NCBI GenBank assembly: GCA_030665535.1
Contig: DAOUZU010000023.1
Coordinates: forward strand, 1 to 11,081
Source: Dehalococcoidia bacterium
GTDB lineage: Bacteria > Chloroflexota > Dehalococcoidia > Dehalococcoidales > JAUXAE01
DNA: 11,081 nucleotides
Direction: 5' to 3'
Of this stretch, positions 1 to 7,134 are shown in pieces; the first letter of the stretch is position 1, and each line of letters begins with the position of its first letter. The translations under genes and the position numbers were made by a program. Under the pieces are notes generated by a model. It did no database searches. It worked only from the letters and a program-made list of their open reading frames with translations, and had not been told where the DNA came from.

Positions 1-307
1 TAGCCCCCAGGAAGAGCACGGCGGTAATGAGGGACGGCAGCTGAAGTTTGTTGAAAAGGTTGCCCCGGGTTACCTCACGCGTAAGCATAATGGCCAGTAT
101 TATAAGCACCGATATGGCGCCGACATAGATAAGAATCTGCACCGCCGCCAGGAAATCGGCGGAGAGGATGATGAAGATGCCGGCCACGGTTAAGAAGCAG
201 AAGATGAGAAACAGCGCCGCCCGGAAGATATCACGCAGCAGGACTACGCCCAGTGCGGCACCTACGCACAGCACGGCTATTATCCAGAAGGCAATCTCTA
301 TCCCCAT
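1..307 (-). CDS. nuoJ: NADH-quinone oxidoreductase subunit J (partial, C-terminus off the window)
   Basis: This is a membrane subunit of the proton-translocating arm of complex I. The first 102 codons are visible and the gene runs off the left edge. Reading from the ATG at 307 gives a very hydrophobic protein with three membrane segments (about residues 5-23, 28-48 and 55-75). The family hallmark, DFLAAVQILIYVGAISVL at residues 51-68, contains the conserved Tyr-Val-Gly-Ala of transmembrane helix 3, the helix that changes between alpha and pi forms during the catalytic cycle. The start is supported by GAGG five bases upstream. The first 10 bases overlap the end of nuoI, whose last codons (MRKKWG, stop) contain this ribosome binding site, so translation is probably coupled. 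The identification as NuoJ is secure from both motif and position. Confidence 0.93.
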   Translation of the reverse strand, partial: MGIEIAFWIIAVLCVGAALGVVLLRDIFRAALFLIFCFLTVAGIFIILSADFLAAVQILIYVGAISVLIILAIMLTREVTRGNLFNKLQLPSLITAVLFLGA

Positions 308-870
308 TTTTTCCTCATATCGTCAAGGTACTGGATCTGCTCCAGGAGCAGCGTCTGCCGGGGCAGTTTTTCATACTCATCGGGCCGGCCGTAGGCGCTC
401 TTGCGTTTGCCCTCGGCCATTTCCAGGTCATCGCCTACCACAATAAGCTCATTGCAGCGCTTGTCTGAAGGCGTAATGTCCTCGTGCCCGGCGCTGATAT
501 CGGTGCAGCGGTAGGTAGTCCTCTCGTAGTTATGGCTCATATAGATGGCGTTGCCCGGCGGGCAGGGCTCAATGCACAGGCCGCAGAATATGCACAGGGA
601 GAAGTCAATAGACATGAAATCCACCTTGAGCTTCTTATCCTCTCCCCGTGACACCTGCATTTCTATAGCGCCGACGGGGCAGGCGCGGGCACAGGCCTGG
701 CAGGCGATGCAGGTCTCCCGCACCCAGATGATATCCGTGCCTCGGATGCGACGGGACATGTTGAGCTTCTGCTCCGGGTACTGCGTCGTAATCCACTTGC
801 GCCCGAAGTGTTTGAAGGTGACGGCCATACCCTTGGCGATGCCCTTACCGTAGCGCTCAAACGGGAACAC
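298..870 (-). CDS. nuoI: NADH-quinone oxidoreductase subunit I (two [4Fe-4S] ferredoxin-like subunit)
   Basis: This peripheral-arm subunit carries clusters N6a and N6b, which pass electrons toward the N2 cluster in NuoB. From the chosen start the protein is 190 residues. Two 8Fe ferredoxin motifs are complete: CIACQACARACP (Cys 54, 57, 60, 64) and CIFCGLCIEPCP (Cys 93, 96, 99, 103). In the usual crossed pattern, the last cysteine of each motif ligates the other cluster. The C-terminal 60 or so residues are charged and lack motifs, as is normal for the family. The start is a GTG. A GTG at 876 is also in frame, but it lies inside the GGGAGG ribosome binding site (876-881). The GTG at 870 sits five bases after that site and is preferred. 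The gene overlaps the nuoH stop by 14 bases and nuoJ by 10. Confidence 0.93.
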   Translation of the reverse strand: MFPFERYGKGIAKGMAVTFKHFGRKWITTQYPEQKLNMSRRIRGTDIIWVRETCIACQACARACPVGAIEMQVSRGEDKKLKVDFMSIDFSLCIFCGLCIEPCPPGNAIYMSHNYERTTYRCTDISAGHEDITPSDKRCNELIVVGDDLEMAEGKRKSAYGRPDEYEKLPRQTLLLEQIQYLDDMRKKWG

Positions 871-1981
871 GGCCACCTCCCAGCTTGAAAAGTTTGGACA
901 TTAGCAGCACCAGAACTGCCGCCACGACAAGGTTGATAATGCCCAGGGCAAGAAGTGGCGCATCCGGCCAGGCCAGCACCTCTACACCGGTGATAACCAC
1001 ATTGATCAGCGCCAGGGGCAGCAGGAACTTCCAGGCGAAGCCCATAACCTGGTCTATGCGCAGGCGGGGGAGGGTGCCGCGCACCCAGATGATGAACATA
1101 AAGACGGCGAACAGTTTGATGATGAACCACATCCAGGGCGGCAGGAAGGGCCCCTGCCAGCCGCCTAAGAAGAGGGTGGTGGCGATGGCGGCTACGGCCA
1201 GGGTCTCAGCGTATTCCACCAGGAAAAAGAGGGCGAACTTCATACCGGAGTATTCGGTATGGAAGCCAGCCACCAGCTCGGAATCGGCCTCGATGAGGTC
1301 AAAGGGAGTGCGGGCTACCTCGGCTAGCGCCGCTGTGATGTAGATAATGAAGCCCAGCGGCTGCACGAAGATAAAGGCAACGTCCTGCTGGGCCTTGACC
1401 ATTTCGTTCAAGGAAAGCGTACCGGAGATAATGATGACGCCGACAATTGAGAGCACCAGTGGTATCTCGTAGCTGATTTCCTGGGCGATGGTGCGCATGG
1501 CCCCCAGCAGGGAGTACTTGTTGGAAGAGCCCCAGCCGGCCATGAAGACGCCGATGACCACCATTGAGCTGACGGCCAATATAAAGAGGATGCCTATGTT
1601 CAGGTCGGCCAGCAGCGCCCCGTCCTGGAAGGGAATAACGGCAAATACCAACAACGCCGGCGCCAGGGCCACCACCGGCGCCAGCCAGTGAACCCATTTA
1701 TCGGCCTTATCCGGCACGATGTCTTCCTTGAGGAGTAGCTTGAACACGTCGGCTATCGGCTGTAGCAGGCCGAAAGGCCCGGCCCGGTTGGGCCCGGGGC
1801 GTATCTGTAGGCGGCCCAGCCAGCGCCGTTCCAGCCAGGTGAAGAGGAGGACGATCACGGTGATGAAGAGAATCAGCAGAATGACCCAGAAGAAAATGTG
1901 CGCCCAGAAGCTGCCCGGCCAATCGGGCGGCAGCGCCTCGGCGTAGGAGAGGGCATCGGAGCCGATAAGGGGCATAGTCAC
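857..1981 (-). CDS. nuoH: NADH-quinone oxidoreductase subunit H
   Basis: NuoH is the membrane subunit that forms the quinone chamber with NuoB and NuoD at the junction of the two arms of complex I. The protein is 374 residues, somewhat longer than E. coli NuoH, with about eight hydrophobic helices. Conserved blocks are present: ERRWLGRLQIRPGPNRAG (51-68), the GSSNKYSLLGAMR loop followed by QEISYEIP (151-174), and ARTPFDLIEADSELVAGF (213-230) with the acidic residues of the quinone/proton channel loop. The start is a GTG at 1981 whose first base overlaps the nuoD stop TAG. GAGGTGG lies seven bases upstream of it, a better spacing than for the ATG at 1975. Because nuoD and nuoH overlap by one base, there is no room for nuoE, nuoF or nuoG, which lie between these genes in E. 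coli-type operons. Confidence 0.96.
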   Translation of the reverse strand: MTMPLIGSDALSYAEALPPDWPGSFWAHIFFWVILLILFITVIVLLFTWLERRWLGRLQIRPGPNRAGPFGLLQPIADVFKLLLKEDIVPDKADKWVHWLAPVVALAPALLVFAVIPFQDGALLADLNIGILFILAVSSMVVIGVFMAGWGSSNKYSLLGAMRTIAQEISYEIPLVLSIVGVIIISGTLSLNEMVKAQQDVAFIFVQPLGFIIYITAALAEVARTPFDLIEADSELVAGFHTEYSGMKFALFFLVEYAETLAVAAIATTLFLGGWQGPFLPPWMWFIIKLFAVFMFIIWVRGTLPRLRIDQVMGFAWKFLLPLALINVVITGVEVLAWPDAPLLALGIINLVVAAVLVLLMSKLFKLGGGRVPV

Positions 1982-3084
1982 TAGCGGTCCACCTCACCCA
2001 GGACGATGTCTATACTGCCGAAGATAACCATGGCGTCGGCCACCTTCCAGCCGATTATAATATCCCGCAGCGTTGTCAGGTTGATAAAACAGGGTGGCCG
2101 CACCCGCCAGCGGTAGGGCTTGACGGAGCCATCGGAAACCAGGTAGAAACCTATCTCGCCCTTGGGGCCTTCAATGCTGACGTAGGCATCACCAGCCGGC
2201 GGCTTCAGCAGGCGTGACACCTTGGCCTGCACATCTCCCTCAGGTAGCTGCTCAATGGCCTGCTCGATGATACGCACGCTCTGGCGCATCTCCTGGAGCC
2301 TTACCCAGTAGCGGTCAAAGCTGTCACCCGTTTTGGCCACCGGAATATCAAATTCAAAACGGTCGTAGACGGAGTAGGGGTTGCTCTTGCGGATGTCCCA
2401 GTTTACATCGCTGCCCCGCAGCACCGGCCCGGCGGCAGCCGAGCTGATGGCCATCTCCCGCGACAGGATGCCGACGCCCTTGGTGCGAACCAGGAATACC
2501 TCGTTCTCCGAGATGAGCCGGTCGTATTCGTCAATAAAGCCGGGCAGGGCATTAACCAGCTTCTTGAGGGCCGGGATGAACTCCGGTGGGATATCCTGGC
2601 TCAGGCCGCCAAAGCGCAGGTAGTTGTAGTTGAGCCTTTGCCCGCAGACCATATCGAAGAGGTCTACAATCTTCTCCCTTTCACGGAACATATAGAGTAG
2701 CGGCGTCATAAAAGCGCCCAGATCCTGCAGGAAAAAGCCGATACCGGCCAGGTGGCTGGCAATGCGTTGCAATTCGGACATAATAACCCTTATGTACTCC
2801 GCCCGCTCCGGCACGGTGATGCCGGCCAGTTTCTCCACGGCCATGCAGTAGGCCTGGTTGCTGGTCATGGAGGCCAGATAGTCCAGCCGGTCGGTAAAGG
2901 GGATGTTCTGGGTGTAGGTCCTGTCCTCGGCCAGTTTTTCTATGCCGCGGTGCAGGTAACCGAAGATGGGCTCAAGGTCTACGATTACCTCGCCGTCAAG
3001 GGTGAAGCGCATGCGAAACACCCCGTGGGTGCTGGGGTGCTGCGGGCCCACATTGAGCATAAAGTGTTCGGTTTTAAACGCCAT
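1981..3084 (-). CDS. nuoD: NADH-quinone oxidoreductase subunit D (49 kDa type)
   Basis: NuoD is the [NiFe]-hydrogenase-large-subunit-like protein of the peripheral arm and forms the head of the quinone-binding pocket. It is 367 residues from the ATG at 3084. The N-terminal signature NVGPQHPSTHGVFR is intact. His20 in it, together with Tyr69 in the downstream DRLDYL block, have the same 49-residue separation as the quinone-head ligands His38 and Tyr87 of the Thermus enzyme. As in other complex I proteins, the hydrogenase NiFe cysteines are absent. The C-terminus ends in the usual DIVLGEVDR. A GTG at 3087 is also in frame. The ATG is preferred because AAGGA lies eight bases before it. The gene overlaps the end of nuoC by 11 bases and touches nuoH by one base. 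Confidence 0.96.
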   Translation of the reverse strand: MAFKTEHFMLNVGPQHPSTHGVFRMRFTLDGEVIVDLEPIFGYLHRGIEKLAEDRTYTQNIPFTDRLDYLASMTSNQAYCMAVEKLAGITVPERAEYIRVIMSELQRIASHLAGIGFFLQDLGAFMTPLLYMFREREKIVDLFDMVCGQRLNYNYLRFGGLSQDIPPEFIPALKKLVNALPGFIDEYDRLISENEVFLVRTKGVGILSREMAISSAAAGPVLRGSDVNWDIRKSNPYSVYDRFEFDIPVAKTGDSFDRYWVRLQEMRQSVRIIEQAIEQLPEGDVQAKVSRLLKPPAGDAYVSIEGPKGEIGFYLVSDGSVKPYRWRVRPPCFINLTTLRDIIIGWKVADAMVIFGSIDIVLGEVDR

Positions 3085-3519
3085 CACCGAAATCCTTCCG
3101 CAGCGGATAACCGGGAAAGCCCTCCCAGAGGAAGATGCGCTTCATATTGGGGTGGCCGCTGAAGACTATGCCGAAAAGGTCATAGACCTCACGCTCCTGG
3201 AGGTCGGCGGCGTTCCACAGGGCTACCAAAGAGGGCACAGTCGGGTTTTCCCGGTCGTAACACCTGGTCTTCAGTGTTAGGCTGTGGTTGCGGGAGATGG
3301 AGAGCAGGTGGTAAACAAGCTCAAAATGCTCTTTGTAGTCGACGGCGGTGAGGTTGGTCAGGTAATCAAAATCAAGCTCTGGTGTGTTCTTTAAGAACGA
3401 GGCGATATCCGGCAGCTTTACGCTGTCAACCACCAGGCTATCGGCGTTAGACTCAACGATAGCACCGGGGAACTCTTTTTCCAGCCTGGCGGCCAGGTCT
3501 GGCGCCGATAAGGCCGCCG

Positions 3520-3523
<4 letters not shown>
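3074..3523 (-). CDS. nuoC: NADH-quinone oxidoreductase subunit C (30 kDa type)
   Basis: This peripheral-arm structural subunit packs against NuoD and NuoB and binds no cofactor. It is 149 residues and separate from NuoD; in enterobacteria the two are fused. The family signature is near the C-terminus: LQEREVYDLFGIVFSGHPNM followed by RIFLWEGFPGYPLRKDF (about residues 107-145), matching the consensus in which E-R-E-x-x-D-x-[FY]-G-I precedes H-P. The central part includes DYLTNLTAVDY, a typical strand-turn block. The ATG start overlaps the nuoB stop in an ATGA (3520-3523), and the 3' end overlaps nuoD. This tight spacing suggests translational coupling. Confidence 0.95.
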
Positions 3524-4124
<601 letters not shown>

Positions 4125-4134
<10 letters not shown>

Positions 4135-4496
4135 TCCAACATCCTTTTCCTCCAGGCATAGAAATAGCCGATGACGACGATGAAAATAAAGACGAGCACG
4201 GCGACGAAGCCGCTTGCCCCCAGTTCTTTAATCTGGGCCGCCCAGGGGTAGAGAAAAACAACCAGCACATCCAGGGCGATGAGCATAAGGGCGTAGACAT
4301 AATAACGGAAGTTGAACTGGACCCAGGAGCGGCCGGTAGTCTCCATACCGCATTCGTAGGTATCCGTTTTGACCTTGTTCGGCTTGCTGGGGCTTATTTT
4401 GAGCAGGCGTAGAATAATCGGCACGCCTAAAGCGACGACGGCTAGGAGGATGCAGGCCACCAGATAGAAAGCGATGTAGGCATAATTGGTTAGCAA
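4125..4496 (-). CDS. nuoA: NADH-quinone oxidoreductase subunit A (first gene of the nuo operon)
   Basis: This small membrane subunit of complex I has its first loop contacting the quinone cavity. It is 123 residues with three membrane helices (about 7-31, 65-86, 95-113). The diagnostic loop TDTYECGMETTG (44-55) and the FLYPWA end of helix 2 (81-86) are present. Helix 2 reads ALDVLVVFLYPW. The aspartate of the usual F-D-V-E motif is kept (Asp76), but the glutamate position, Glu81 in E. coli NuoA, is a leucine (Leu78). The start is a TTG at 4496 with AGGAGG six bases upstream. There is no ATG near this position, so the TTG is the only reasonable choice. It is the first gene of the operon and is transcribed from the promoter at 4537-4565. 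Confidence 0.95.
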
Positions 4497-4536
4497 AAAG
4501 CCCCTCCTAAAAAAGTACTAGGCCAAAAGTCACAAT

Positions 4537-4565
4537 AGTATATAGTCTCCGGCCCGTAAAATCAA
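4537..4565 (-). promoter_or_regulatory. Promoter of the nuo operon
   Basis: On the minus strand, TTGATT (4560-4565) and TATACT (4537-4542) are separated by exactly 17 bases, matching 4/6 and 5/6 of the sigma70 boxes. Transcription would begin near 4530, giving a leader of about 34 bases that ends in a strong AGGAGG before the nuoA TTG start. Imperfect dyad arms GCCCG (4552-4556) and CGGGC (4569-4573) flank the -35 box and could be an operator; this is weak evidence. Confidence 0.7.
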
Positions 4566-4592
4566 GACCGGGCTAACTTAAGTCCGGGGTTA

Positions 4593-4621
4593 TTGACAAA
4601 GGTAGGGTTTGGCGATAGACT
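4593..4621 (+). promoter_or_regulatory. Promoter of the tubulin-like gene
   Basis: A perfect TTGACA (4593-4598), a 17-base spacer and TAGACT (4616-4621, 4/6) form a good sigma70-type promoter. The expected start is near 4628, about 33 bases before the GTG at 4661. It is back to back with the nuo promoter; the two -35 boxes are 27 bases apart. Confidence 0.72.
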
Positions 4622-4660
4622 CGTTCTGGCAAGAGTCTTCTTCTGCAAAGGGGGTGTCCC

Positions 4661-5836
4661 GTGAAACTAGTTGTCGTCGGTATTGGACAGTGTGGCGGCC
4701 GGATTGCAGATGAGTTTGTCCGCCTGAACAAAAGGGCCCACCGCCAGCGGGGTATTGAGATAATCGTTGACGCCTTTGCCGTTAACACGGATGCCGCCGA
4801 CCTGGCCGGCCTGACCACCATCAAGGCCGATCACCAGCGCCGCATCCTTATCGGTGGCGGCCGGACACACGGCCACGGCGTTGCTAAGATAAGCGAGCTG
4901 GGTGCCGAGATTGCCAAGGAAGACTCCGATAAGGTTATAGAAGCAATGCGCACCAACGAGCGCCTTTTTGAGGCCGATGCCTTCCTGGTGGTAGGCAGTA
5001 CCGCCGGCGGTACCGGCTCTGGGGTGACGCCGGTTATGGTCAAGGTACTCAAGGAGCGTTACATGGACAGGCCCGTCTACGCCCTTGTTGTGCTGCCCTT
5101 TGAGCATGAAGAGGATGTTGAGGACAGGGCGCTCTACAATACTGCGCTCTGCCTGAAGGCTGTTTCCTCCGTGGCCGATGCCGTCATACTGGTGGATAAT
5201 CAGCGCTACATAAGGAAAGACACCTCGTTAAAAAGCAATATGACCCGCATAAATGAGATGATAGTGGAGCCTTTCTATAATCTCCTCTGCGCCGGTGAGG
5301 AGCAGAAGGCTAAATACATCGGCACCAGGATGCTGGATACCGGTGATATCAAATATACCCTGTCTGGATGGACTGCCATTGGTTTCGGCATTACCCGTTT
5401 GCCCCAGGGTAACCTGCCCTGGGAGAAGCCGGCGAGCTATATGCGCAAGAGCCAGGAGACGCAGAAGGGTATCCAGGTGATGGACGAGGCCATCAGCGAG
5501 ATGTCCATCGCCTGCAAGCCGTACGACGCCGGACGGGCCCTGTTCCTGCTTGCGGCCCCGGCCAAGGAGATGAGTGTTGATCTGGTCAAGGAGCTGTGCG
5601 ATTTTCTGAAGAACATCGCCCCCCAGGCCATCATCAGGAATGGTGATTACCCCCGCGAAAAGGGACACCTGGGCGTTACCGTGGTGCTTTCCCAGCTGGG
5701 CGATGTGGCCAAGGTTCGGGAGTACTATAAGAAATCAACCGGGCTGGTCAAGGAGTTTAGCCAGCGTAAGAAGGTGCTCTCGGAGCGTCAGCAGGCGGAT
5801 GAAGAAGCGGCCCGCGACGTGCCTACGCTGCTCTAG
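4661..5836 (+). CDS. Tubulin/FtsZ-superfamily GTPase, CetZ/tubulin-like branch
   Basis: This is a 391-residue GTP-binding protein of the tubulin/FtsZ superfamily. It probably polymerises, but its cellular role is unknown. Nucleotide loops appear in order: T1 GIGQCGGRIAD (7-17), T2 NTDAADL (42-48), T3 GGGRTHGHG (65-73), the tubulin signature GSTAGGTGSG (112-121), T5 LPFEHEEDVEDRALYN (145-160) and T6 DNQRY (179-183). The T7 catalytic loop is probably MLDTGD (224-229), which keeps the D-x-x-D pair but has Met where FtsZ has Asn. The GQCG in T1 resembles tubulins and CetZ, not the GGGGGNA of FtsZ. The C-terminus (365-391) is a charged tail without the conserved FtsZ peptide that binds FtsA/ZipA. 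The GTG start is set by AAAGGGGGTG just upstream and by the strand MKLVVVG. The gene has its own promoter, is divergent from nuo, and no clear terminator follows it. Membership of the superfamily is firm; the subfamily is inferred. Confidence 0.9.
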   Translation: MKLVVVGIGQCGGRIADEFVRLNKRAHRQRGIEIIVDAFAVNTDAADLAGLTTIKADHQRRILIGGGRTHGHGVAKISELGAEIAKEDSDKVIEAMRTNERLFEADAFLVVGSTAGGTGSGVTPVMVKVLKERYMDRPVYALVVLPFEHEEDVEDRALYNTALCLKAVSSVADAVILVDNQRYIRKDTSLKSNMTRINEMIVEPFYNLLCAGEEQKAKYIGTRMLDTGDIKYTLSGWTAIGFGITRLPQGNLPWEKPASYMRKSQETQKGIQVMDEAISEMSIACKPYDAGRALFLLAAPAKEMSVDLVKELCDFLKNIAPQAIIRNGDYPREKGHLGVTVVLSQLGDVAKVREYYKKSTGLVKEFSQRKKVLSERQQADEEAARDVPTLL

Positions 5837-5872
5837 GTAATAGAGAAGCGGTAACCGGGCAAGCCGCCATGT

Positions 5873-5901
5873 TTGACCGGAACCATCCCCTGTGGTACTA
5901 T
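5873..5901 (+). promoter_or_regulatory. Promoter of the moaA-moaC-MOSC operon
   Basis: TTGACC (5873-5878, 5/6), a 17-base spacer and TACTAT (5896-5901, 4/6) lie just after the tubulin-like gene. The start would be near 5908, giving a structured leader of about 220 bases that contains the whole riboswitch and terminator. A second weaker pair (TTGTAC 5921-5926, TAGATA 5944-5949) would start inside the aptamer stem and is therefore unlikely. Confidence 0.65.
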
Positions 5902-5944
5902 GCTGGCACCTAAGTGGGGATTGTACCTTAACTTTAGCGAATAT

Positions 5945-6052
5945 AGATAACCCTCCGAGTTGCCTGGCCTAAGGGCGAAAGCCTATGGCGGGTAACCGGT
6001 TAAGGTGTAGCGGGAAACCACTGCGCCCCCCGTGTTTGGAAAGGAGGGCTTC
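5945..6052 (+). ncRNA. Moco-family riboswitch aptamer (molybdenum/tungsten cofactor)
   Basis: This leader RNA senses molybdenum cofactor (or its tungsten analogue) upstream of moaA. The 3' conserved part, CCCCCCGTGTTTGGAAAGGA, closely matches the E. coli moaA leader (CGCCTCCCGTATCTGGAAAGG, from memory). A GGGC-GAAA-GCCT hairpin lies at 5973-5984. The closing stem P1 is perfect over six pairs: CCCTCC (5951-5956) with GGAGGG (6043-6048). The position directly before a moa operon fits the family. The 3' strand of P1 can instead pair GGAGG with CCTCC at 6080-6084 in the downstream terminator, so ligand binding should favour termination. Moco and Tuco subtypes cannot be separated with certainty by eye. 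Confidence 0.9.
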
Positions 6053-6078
6053 TTAAGGCGTAGCCTTATCTTATAGAT

Positions 6079-6103
6079 GCCTCCTTTTGTTGGAGGCTTT
6101 TTT
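6079..6103 (+). terminator. Intrinsic terminator, expression platform of the Moco riboswitch
   Basis: GCCTCC (6079-6084), a 7-base loop and GGAGGC (6092-6097) form a perfect 6-bp hairpin followed by six T residues (6098-6103). It lies 26 bases before the moaA start. Its left arm is identical in CCTCC to the left strand of the aptamer stem P1, so it competes for the same GGAGG at 6043-6047. A small AAGGC-GTA-GCCTT hairpin (6054-6066) sits between the two elements. Confidence 0.88.
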
Positions 6104-6128
6104 ATTATGGCTGTAAAGAGAAGAATAT

Positions 6129-7112
6129 ATGACCGGTCTATTTGATTCACATAAGAGACGCATTGACTATATAAGGGTATCGGTGACAGACCGCTGCAAT
6201 TTGAAGTGCAGCTACTGTTCCGACGGCTCGGTGCCCCACCTGCCGCGACCGGAGATACTTTCCTATGAGGAGATACAGCAGGTTGTCCAGGCGGCAGCGG
6301 CACTGGGGATCAGGAGCGTGCGTCTCACCGGCGGTGAGCCTCTCTTGAGGCCGAATATCAGTCACTTGGTGGGCCTGCTTTCAGACATTGAAGGAATTGA
6401 CGATATATCTCTCACCACCAACGGCACGTTGCTGGGCCGGTACGCCGCCCGGCTGGCCGGAGCCGGTCTCAGGCGGGTCAATGTCAGCCTGGATACGCTC
6501 AAAGCCGACAGGTTCCAGGCCATTTCCGGAAGCGACAGGCTGGCCGAGGTAATTGGTGGCATTACCCTGGCGCAAAGCGTGGGGCTTCAGCCGGTCAAGA
6601 TAAACATGGTCGTCCTGGGCGGCACCAACGATGATGAGATTTTGAATCTGGCCCGCATGAGCCTTGACCCCGGCTGGCATGTACGCTTCATTGAGTATAT
6701 GCCGCTTAACGAGCCGGCGGTCGATAGCAGCCAGTGGATAAGTGTTGCTGAAATGATGAAACGCATTGAGAGAACCCTGGGAAAGTTGGAGCCGGGCAAG
6801 GTAGCCACTGGCGCCGGTCCGGCCCGCTATTACCGCCTGCCCGGGGCCAGGGGGACGCTGGGTTTTATAAGCCCAATGACAGACTGTTTCTGCTCCGAGT
6901 GCAACCGCCTCCGCCTGACGGCCAACGGCCGCTTGCGGCCCTGCCTGGTGGCCGATGACGAGGTTGACCTAAAAGGCCCGATACGAAACGGCGCTGGCTT
7001 TGAGGAGCTGAAGCGGCTGATAGCGCAGGCCGCCGACAGGAAGCCGAAACGGCACAACCTGACAAAGAGACAGAACAATAGCAAGCGGCCGATGCGCCAG
7101 ATAGGCGGCTAG
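6129..7112 (+). CDS. moaA: GTP 3',8-cyclase MoaA (radical SAM)
   Basis: MoaA converts GTP to 3',8-cyclo-7,8-dihydro-GTP, the first step of molybdenum cofactor synthesis, using two [4Fe-4S] clusters. The protein is 327 residues, normal for the family. The radical SAM motif CNLKCSYC has Cys23, 27 and 30. The SAM-binding LTGGEPLL is at 66-73. The second, GTP-binding cluster is ligated by Cys255 and Cys258 in FCSECNRLRL and Cys272 in RPCL. The C-terminus ends in the Gly-Gly (RPMRQIGG) needed for catalysis in the family, so the gene is intact. The ATG at 6129 has a weak purine-rich AAGAGAAG upstream. It is the first gene after the riboswitch and terminator and is expected to be turned down when cofactor is plentiful. 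moaC follows 22 bases later. Confidence 0.97.
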   Translation: MTGLFDSHKRRIDYIRVSVTDRCNLKCSYCSDGSVPHLPRPEILSYEEIQQVVQAAAALGIRSVRLTGGEPLLRPNISHLVGLLSDIEGIDDISLTTNGTLLGRYAARLAGAGLRRVNVSLDTLKADRFQAISGSDRLAEVIGGITLAQSVGLQPVKINMVVLGGTNDDEILNLARMSLDPGWHVRFIEYMPLNEPAVDSSQWISVAEMMKRIERTLGKLEPGKVATGAGPARYYRLPGARGTLGFISPMTDCFCSECNRLRLTANGRLRPCLVADDEVDLKGPIRNGAGFEELKRLIAQAADRKPKRHNLTKRQNNSKRPMRQIGG

Positions 7113-7134
7113 CCTTGACTGAAGGGGGTTGAAT

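Noticed and set aside
4667..5107. A 146-codon ORF antisense to the tubulin-like gene (similarly 5228-5668)
   Set aside because: These mirror a strongly conserved coding frame on the plus strand and show no domain, start signal or family resemblance.
5848..5869. GCGG...CCGC pairing after the tubulin-like gene as a terminator
   Set aside because: Only four pairs with a 12-base or longer loop and no T run; read-through into the moa leader cannot be excluded.
5848..5999. GCGGTAACCGG at 5848-5858 nearly repeated as GCGGGTAACCGG at 5988-5999
   Set aside because: The second copy is part of the riboswitch aptamer and the first lies upstream of the likely transcription start. One short GC-rich match is not enough to claim a repeat or decoy aptamer.
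6107..6142. Short ORF from ATG 6107 between the terminator and moaA, as a leader peptide
   Set aside because: It is only 12 codons, follows the terminator T run directly without a ribosome binding site, and shows no regulatory codon pattern. The riboswitch already explains the leader.
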